Shown here: positions 6,528 to 10,730 of the stretch, piece by piece
Layout of the letters: the number at the start of each line of letters is the position of its first letter
Position numbering within the stretch: the stretch's first letter is position 1
Origin: Aquificaceae bacterium
GTDB taxonomy: Bacteria; Aquificota; Aquificia; Aquificales; Aquificaceae
DNA length: 10,730 bases
Assembly (NCBI GenBank): GCA_015490105.1
Contig: WFYK01000016.1
Span: 1-10,730, forward strand
Direction: 5' to 3'
Program-made: the position numbers and the translations under genes
Notes under the pieces: model-generated
Database searches by the model: none
What the model saw: the letters and a program-made list of their open reading frames with translations, nothing else
Told to the model about the DNA's origin: nothing

Positions 6528-7786
6528 GGTTTCTGATCGGTGTTGCTTTCTTTATAGCGCTCGAAGGTTTCTTCGCAGGTTCGGAGATAGCCCTCCTTTC
6601 CGCGGACAAGGGAACCCTGAGGGCTGTCGTCAGAAAGAAAAAACTCCGCTACGTAGCTCACTTTCTCGAAAATCCCGAAGAATACATAACCCTTACGATG
6701 CTCGGATACACGGTCAGCATCGTCTTCGCAGCTACCCTCTATACCCTTGCGCTTCTTAGCCTCTCGAAATACTTTCCTGCCATAAAAGGCTTTGAGGTTC
6801 TCCTTGCGGAAACCCTCGTTATATTCACGATCATCTTCGGAGAGATCATCCCCAAAAGTCTTTTCCAGCACTACGCGGACAAGGTTATCATTCCGAGCTT
6901 GTTTATCCTCGACAAGATAAGGTTGCCTTTGAAACCAGCTCTTATATTGGCAAAGGTAGTCAGCAGATTTATTTCTTCGAGGTTCAAAAGTGAAGCCCAA
7001 AATTTAAGCAGGGAGGACATTATAGAACTCCTCAGAGAACCCAAGACCTTTGACCACTACGAGGGTTTAATAGTTTCCAACGTCCTTTCCTTTAAGGAGA
7101 GGCTCGTGGGAGAAGTGGTAAGACCCTTATATGAAATCGTAATGATCTCGGAAAATGCCCGTGTAGCCCAAGCGGTGGAGAAGATAAAGGAAAGCGGTCA
7201 TTCCCGCCTTCCCGTTTACAGGGTAAGGGTAGACGACATAGTGGGATACGTAAGTGCTTACGACCTTTTGACCGCTGAACCTTCCGACCCGGTGAGCAAA
7301 TATATAAGGAACATCCTCATCTTTTCTGAATACACACCCCTTGAGAAGGTTATTGAGGAGTTCAAGAAAAAGAGGGAACACATAGGGGTAGTTGTTGACG
7401 AAAGGGGGGTAATAATCGGGATAGTGACCGTCGAAGACATAGTGAGGGAGATCCTCGGAAACATATCACTTGAAAAGGAGGAAGAGCTCATAAAGGAGAT
7501 AGCTAAGGATAAGTGGGTTGTGGACGGGCGTTTGGAACTTAACGAGCTTTCACGGATAACGGGTATAAAGGTAGAACCCGGAAACTACAGCACCGTAGGA
7601 GGTCTTCTTTCCTTCCTTGCTAAAGGGGTTCCCAAAAAGGGAGATACATTTAAAGTCAACGGCTACACCTTTAAGGTGATCTCCGCTTCGAACAGAAAGG
7701 TAGAAAAAGCCCTAATCTGGAAGGGGGAAGAAGGTGAAGACACCTTACAAAAAGAGAAGGATAAAGGATCTGCCCTCGGATCTTAG
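6515..7786 (+). CDS. CNNM/CorC-type membrane protein (DUF21 + CBS pair + CorC_HlyC)
   Basis: This is a 423-residue inner-membrane protein of the hemolysin C/CorC/CNNM family, linked in several organisms to Mg2+ (or Co2+) efflux. The N-terminal transmembrane DUF21/CNNM domain (about 1-155) shows EGFFAGSEIALLSA (17-30) and FGEIIPKS (108-115), both family hallmarks; hydrophobic segments lie near 4-20, 60-82 and 95-112. Two CBS motifs follow at about 205-255 and 265-315 (SGHSRLPVY at 227-235, GIVTVEDIVREILG at 302-315) and would sense adenine nucleotides. The C-terminal CorC_HlyC domain (about 330-405) has WVVDGRLELNEL and STVGGLLSFL. The start overlaps the prmC stop by 13 nt, and the 3' end overlaps radC by 53 nt. 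The last ~18 residues are charged and lie beyond the recognisable domain. Transport direction and ion cannot be told from sequence, and the older name hemolysin is misleading. Confidence 0.92.
   Translation: MEILGFLIGVAFFIALEGFFAGSEIALLSADKGTLRAVVRKKKLRYVAHFLENPEEYITLTMLGYTVSIVFAATLYTLALLSLSKYFPAIKGFEVLLAETLVIFTIIFGEIIPKSLFQHYADKVIIPSLFILDKIRLPLKPALILAKVVSRFISSRFKSEAQNLSREDIIELLREPKTFDHYEGLIVSNVLSFKERLVGEVVRPLYEIVMISENARVAQAVEKIKESGHSRLPVYRVRVDDIVGYVSAYDLLTAEPSDPVSKYIRNILIFSEYTPLEKVIEEFKKKREHIGVVVDERGVIIGIVTVEDIVREILGNISLEKEEELIKEIAKDKWVVDGRLELNELSRITGIKVEPGNYSTVGGLLSFLAKGVPKKGDTFKVNGYTFKVISASNRKVEKALIWKGEEGEDTLQKEKDKGSALGS
7722..7728 (+). promoter_or_regulatory. Ribosome binding site for radC inside the upstream gene
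   Basis: A purine-rich stretch, AGGGGGA, ends about 5 nt before the GTG at 7734. It matches the AAGGAGG consensus except at one central position. It lies within the CNNM gene and is the main reason to accept the GTG start, and so the 53-nt overlap, for radC. Confidence 0.45.
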
Positions 7787-8414
7787 ACCGAGAGAAAAGT
7801 TGAAGAAGTTAGGCCCTCGGGCCCTTACCGATGAGGAGCTTTTGGCGATCATCTTAGGTAGCGGAACTAAAGGTATGGATGTTTTAAACCTTGCGGAGGA
7901 GATCCTAAAAGCGGGCTGGAAGAACTTAAAAAACATGGATGTTTCCGAACTTGAAGCGTTCAAGGGTCTCGGTGAGGCAAAAGCTTGTAAAGTAAAGGCT
8001 CTCATAGAACTTTCCGAAAGAATCAGATCCCCTTTTTCGGGTAGAAAGATAAACTCTCCTGAGGACGCTTTTGAACTCTTACTGGATAAGTTTCCCAAAA
8101 CTAAGGAGGCCCTTTTAGCTCTTTACATGGACGTTTCCCACAGGGTAATAGATATAGAAACAGTAGCGGTAGGATCCCTAAACAGGGTTTTTGCGGAACC
8201 AAGGGATATCTTAAGAAGGGCGGTAGAACTTTCCTCCTGCTGTCTGATCGTAGCTCACAACCATCCCGCCGGAAGTCCTGAACCCTCCGAGGACGACATG
8301 TCCTTTACCCAAAGACTAAGTAGAGCCTGTGAAATTCTGGGTATAGAACTGCTCGATCACCTTATAATCGGTGAGGATCGCTTTTTCTCCATGAAAGAGA
8401 AGGGTTTAATATGA
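7734..8414 (+). CDS. radC: RadC family protein (JAMM/MPN+ domain)
   Basis: RadC proteins carry a helix-hairpin-helix-like N-terminal part and a C-terminal zinc-binding JAMM domain. The old DNA-repair assignment is doubtful and the true function is unknown. The 226-residue length is typical. Residues 9-45 match the family opening (RIKDLPSDLRPREKLKKLGP, then TDEELLAIIL and GSGTKG), and about 55-92 form the HhH region (FKGLGEAKACKVKA). The JAMM motif H-x-H-x7-S-x2-D is complete: H175, H177, S185, D188, with E125 as the likely upstream acid. Where many RadC proteins have a VHPREVF element, this one reads AEPRDIL (154-160), so the usual histidine is replaced. The start is GTG at 7734, supported by the upstream purine-rich site; this buries the first 17 codons in the CNNM gene. 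The stop is 10 nt before the tRNA gene. Confidence 0.94.
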   Translation: MKTPYKKRRIKDLPSDLRPREKLKKLGPRALTDEELLAIILGSGTKGMDVLNLAEEILKAGWKNLKNMDVSELEAFKGLGEAKACKVKALIELSERIRSPFSGRKINSPEDAFELLLDKFPKTKEALLALYMDVSHRVIDIETVAVGSLNRVFAEPRDILRRAVELSSCCLIVAHNHPAGSPEPSEDDMSFTQRLSRACEILGIELLDHLIIGEDRFFSMKEKGLI

Positions 8415-8424
8415 TATTTATTGA

Positions 8425-8508
8425 GGGGGTATGGCGGAACTGGCAGACGCAGCGGATTTAAAATCCGCGGGCCGTAAGGCCGTCCGGGTTCGACTCCCGG
8501 TACCCCCA
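8425..8508 (+). tRNA. tRNA-Leu (anticodon UAA)
   Basis: This is a complete class II tRNA. The acceptor pairs GGGGGTA (8425-8431) with TACCCCC (8501-8507), with discriminator A at 8508. The D stem is G8434-C8450, C8435-G8449 and G8436-C8448, with GG in the loop. The anticodon stem GCGGA/TCCGC (8452-8456/8464-8468) encloses loop TTTAAAA, giving anticodon TAA at 8459-8461, which reads UUA and UUG leucine codons. The long variable arm has a GGCC/GGCC stem with a GTAA loop (8470-8481). The T stem CCGGG/CCCGG (8484-8488/8496-8500) holds loop TTCGACT. CCA is not encoded; the next bases are TAAG, so it must be added enzymatically. The gene lies 10 nt after radC and 12 nt before trm1, so it is probably cut out of a mixed mRNA-tRNA transcript. 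TTTAAT at 8405-8410 is a possible internal -10, but it has no good -35. Confidence 0.97.
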
Positions 8509-8520
8509 TAAGAGTTCCTC

Positions 8521-9687
8521 TTGAACATAATCCAAGAAGGAAAAGCGAAGATATACGTTCCAGAACTCAGGGAAATAGTCTCTTCCGACATGCCCGTCTT
8601 CTACAATCCCAAGATGAGGGTAAACAGAGATCTTGCGGTCCTCGGTCTTGAATACACCTACAGGAAGATGGGAAGGAAACTCAAGGTTGCAGATCCCCTT
8701 TCCGCGAGCGGTATAAGGGCTTTGAGATTCCTTTTAGAAACGGACGCGGTGGATGAGGTTCTTGCGAACGACATTAACCCTACCGCGGTCAAGATAATGG
8801 AGGAAAACTTTAAACTCAACCAGATTCCACGAGAGAGATACAGGATAATCTGTGAGGATGCCAACTTTTTCTTAAGGAAAAGCTGGGGTTTTGGGTTCGA
8901 CTACGTTGATCTGGACCCTTTCGGAACACCGGTGCCTTTCATAGAGTCTGTGGCTCTGAGTATGAAGAGGGGAGGACTTTTGAGTCTTACCGCTACGGAT
9001 ACCGCTCCCCTTTCGGGCACATACCCCAAAACCTGTAGAAGGAGATACGGCTCCCTGCCTTTGAGAAACGAGTTCAAACACGAAGTGGGTATAAGGATAC
9101 TGATTAAAAAGGTCATAGAACTTTCCGCTCAGCACGACATAGCTATGAAACCCATATTCGCCTACTCGCATCTTCACTACTTTAAGTTATTTTTCGTAAA
9201 AGACAGGGGTGCTAAAGCTACGGACAGCCTCATTGACCAGATCGGATACATCCTTTTTTGTTTTTCTTGTTCCTACAGGAAACCTGTAAAGGAACTCGTG
9301 GGACAAGATCCCTACTGTCCCCACTGTAAAACGAAATTGAAGGTGGGGGGACCCCTTTGGATAGGTCCCCTTTGGGAGGAAGAGTTCGTAAGGTTTTTAA
9401 AGGAAGAAGCCTCAAAGAGAGAGGAACTGGCGAAAGCAACGAAAAGGATACTTACTCTCATAGAAGAAGAAGCTAAGCTGGGTTCTGTCGTCGGCTTTTA
9501 CATGGCATCCAAGCTCTGTGAAAGACTCCGTATACCTAAACAACCGCCCATAAGAAAGGTGGTAGAGCTATTCGAAGGGGTTAGGACTCACTTCGAAGGG
9601 GATGGGTTTAGAACCCCGCTGGATCACGGAGAGGTTCTAAATAGGGCCCAGATCCTAAAGGAAGCGGTTGAAGAAAGGCTAAAATAG
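8521..9687 (+). CDS. trm1: tRNA (guanine-N2)-dimethyltransferase Trm1, archaeal/Aquifex type
   Basis: Trm1 uses S-adenosylmethionine to make N2-methyl- and N2,N2-dimethylguanosine in tRNA. The family modifies G26, and the Aquifex aeolicus enzyme is known to act also at G27. The 388-residue protein starts with the family N-terminus (QEGKAKIYVPE at 5-15, SSDMPVFYNPKMRVNRD at 21-37). It then has the SAM site ADPLSASGIRALRF (57-70), acidic AND (82-84) and the catalytic motif DLDPFGTPVPF (130-140), plus conserved TATDTAPLSGTYP (157-169). A zinc-knuckle region follows with C247, C250, C266 and C269, then GGPLWIGPLW (276-285) and the C-terminal helical domain with RTHFEGDGFRTPL (355-367). The TTG at 8521 is the chosen start because homologues begin at this point and no ATG or GTG fits; no Shine-Dalgarno is visible. 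The start lies 12 nt after the tRNA gene. The family is typical of archaea and eukaryotes, so ancient transfer is likely. Confidence 0.96.
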   Translation: MNIIQEGKAKIYVPELREIVSSDMPVFYNPKMRVNRDLAVLGLEYTYRKMGRKLKVADPLSASGIRALRFLLETDAVDEVLANDINPTAVKIMEENFKLNQIPRERYRIICEDANFFLRKSWGFGFDYVDLDPFGTPVPFIESVALSMKRGGLLSLTATDTAPLSGTYPKTCRRRYGSLPLRNEFKHEVGIRILIKKVIELSAQHDIAMKPIFAYSHLHYFKLFFVKDRGAKATDSLIDQIGYILFCFSCSYRKPVKELVGQDPYCPHCKTKLKVGGPLWIGPLWEEEFVRFLKEEASKREELAKATKRILTLIEEEAKLGSVVGFYMASKLCERLRIPKQPPIRKVVELFEGVRTHFEGDGFRTPLDHGEVLNRAQILKEAVEERLK

Positions 9688-9693
9688 TTGGCT

Positions 9694-10730
9694 GTGATAA
9701 AGCTGGCGGTTTTGGGATCTACCGGTTCCGTCGGAACGCAAACCTTAGAAGTGGTAAGGGCCTTTCGTGAGGAGATAGATGTCTGTGCCCTCGTAGCGAG
9801 GAGAGCCTCCGAAAAACTGCTCGATCAAGCAAAAGAATTCAAGCCGGAAGTAGTGGTGATCCAAGAGGAACCTCAAAAATCTTGGGTTTCTGAACTCCCG
9901 AAGGAGACGACCCTTCTCAAAGGTGAAGAGGGTCTGGAGGAAGCGATAAAGTTAGCGGATCGGGTAATGAACGCAATCTCCGGGGTTCACGGCATAAAGC
10001 CTGCCTTTTACACGCTCAAAATGGGTAAGCTTCTTTTGGCTTCCAACAAGGAATCTATAGTCTGTCTGCCCGAGGAGGTTTCTGAAAATAGGGAAAGGAT
10101 AATACCCGTAGACAGTGAGCACAACGCCCTATTTCAGCTTCTGAAAATGGTCCCGCGGGAAGAAATAAAGTATCTGTATCTTACCGCGTCGGGAGGCCCA
10201 TTCAGGAACAGCTCTTTGGAGGAAATGAAAAGGGCTTCCCCTCAGGAAGCACTGAAGCACCCGCGTTGGAACATGGGTGCAAAAATAACGGTGGACTCCG
10301 CTACCCTTATGAACAAAGGCTTTGAAATGATAGAGGCAAAACATCTCTTTGGCTTTGACCTTTCCAAGATAAAGATAGTTGTTCATCCACAAAGTGTAGT
10401 TCACGGTCTTCTCGAGCTCGTAGACGGGACGTTTTTGATGCACGCTTCGGATACGGACATGCGTGTTCCCATAACCCACGCCCTCTTCTTCCCTCAAAGA
10501 AAAAAGAGCCCTTTCAAGAGGTCTCCTATTACTTCTCTCTCACCCATGGACTTTGAACCCCTCGATACGGAGAGGTTCAAGGCTCCGGAGGTTGCGCGCT
10601 GGGCGGGTGAGATGGGAGGAGCTTACTTGCCGGTTCTGGTAGGAGCGGACGAAGAGGCTGTAAACCTGTTTTTGGAAGGAAAGATAGGGTTTTTGGATAT
10701 AGTGGACTTAGTGGAAGAGGTCCTCTCAAG
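9694..10730 (+). CDS. dxr: 1-deoxy-D-xylulose-5-phosphate reductoisomerase, N-terminal ~345 residues (3' end beyond window)
   Basis: Dxr converts 1-deoxy-D-xylulose 5-phosphate to 2-C-methyl-D-erythritol 4-phosphate with NADPH and a divalent metal. It is the first committed step of the MEP isoprenoid pathway and the target of fosmidomycin. Numbered from the GTG at 9694, the protein shows the NADPH-binding GSTGSVG (8-14), SNKES (117-121), the metal ligands in VDSEHN (D140, E142), SGGPF (166-170), KHPRWNMGAKITVDSATLMN (188-207) and KGFEMIEA with E211, then HPQSVVH. Later, where most homologues read GxPDMRxPI, this one has SDTDMRVPI. About 345 of the usual 380-400 residues are here; the last part of the C-terminal helical domain is off the right edge. 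A TTG at 9688, directly after the trm1 stop, is an alternative start: AAAGG at 9674-9678 is better spaced for it (9 nt) than for the GTG (15 nt). Confidence 0.95.
   Translation, partial: MIKLAVLGSTGSVGTQTLEVVRAFREEIDVCALVARRASEKLLDQAKEFKPEVVVIQEEPQKSWVSELPKETTLLKGEEGLEEAIKLADRVMNAISGVHGIKPAFYTLKMGKLLLASNKESIVCLPEEVSENRERIIPVDSEHNALFQLLKMVPREEIKYLYLTASGGPFRNSSLEEMKRASPQEALKHPRWNMGAKITVDSATLMNKGFEMIEAKHLFGFDLSKIKIVVHPQSVVHGLLELVDGTFLMHASDTDMRVPITHALFFPQRKKSPFKRSPITSLSPMDFEPLDTERFKAPEVARWAGEMGGAYLPVLVGADEEAVNLFLEGKIGFLDIVDLVEEVLS

Noticed and set aside
8469..8483. GC-rich hairpin GGCC-GTAA-GGCC that could look like a terminator
   Set aside because: It is the variable arm of the tRNA-Leu, is not followed by a T tract, and is fully explained by the tRNA fold.
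10129..10497. Minus-strand open frame of 122 codons
   Set aside because: It is antisense to dxr, which carries all the catalytic and metal-binding motifs over the same stretch.

Overview
The window looks like a chromosomal segment from a thermophilic bacterium of the Aquificales (Aquifex/Hydrogenobacter/Thermocrinis type). The evidence is an archaeal/eukaryal-type tRNA dimethyltransferase Trm1, which is rare in bacteria but well known in Aquifex. Supporting signs are Lys/Glu-rich proteins, arginine written mostly as AGA/AGG, isoleucine often as ATA, and extreme compaction with gene overlaps and almost no intergenic DNA. The genus cannot be settled from the sequence alone.

Left half (1-5426, all minus strand, read right to left): a Tat-exported molybdenum hydroxylase of the isoquinoline 1-oxidoreductase / aldehyde oxidase family (small [2Fe-2S] subunit, then large molybdopterin subunit, ATGA overlap). 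It is followed by the ATPase YchF, ketopantoate hydroxymethyltransferase PanB (pantothenate/CoA synthesis), and the N-terminal 320 residues of a PilB/GspE-type assembly ATPase that runs off the left edge. Gaps of 8 and 3 nt and overlaps of 4 and 11 nt suggest one transcript carrying functionally unrelated genes.

Right half (5453-10730, all plus strand): secG (SecYEG translocon subunit), prmC (release-factor glutamine methyltransferase), a CNNM/CorC-type membrane protein, radC (JAMM-domain protein), a tRNA-Leu(UAA) gene, trm1, and dxr (MEP isoprenoid pathway), which runs off the right edge. Several genes overlap: secG/prmC by 128 nt in different frames, prmC/cnnM by 13 nt, and cnnM/radC by 53 nt. 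The two arms diverge from an interval of about 26 bp between the secG and small-subunit start codons. That interval is the only obvious place for a promoter pair, although promoter elements may lie inside coding sequence.

No mobile element, CRISPR array, rRNA, convincing terminator or dispersed repeat was seen, and no non-coding stretch exceeds about 30 nt. I found no clearly new multi-gene system. The more unusual points are the long secG/prmC overlap, the tRNA gene wedged between radC and a Trm1 gene that starts at TTG without a visible ribosome binding site, and a two-subunit exported molybdoenzyme with no visible electron-transfer partner.
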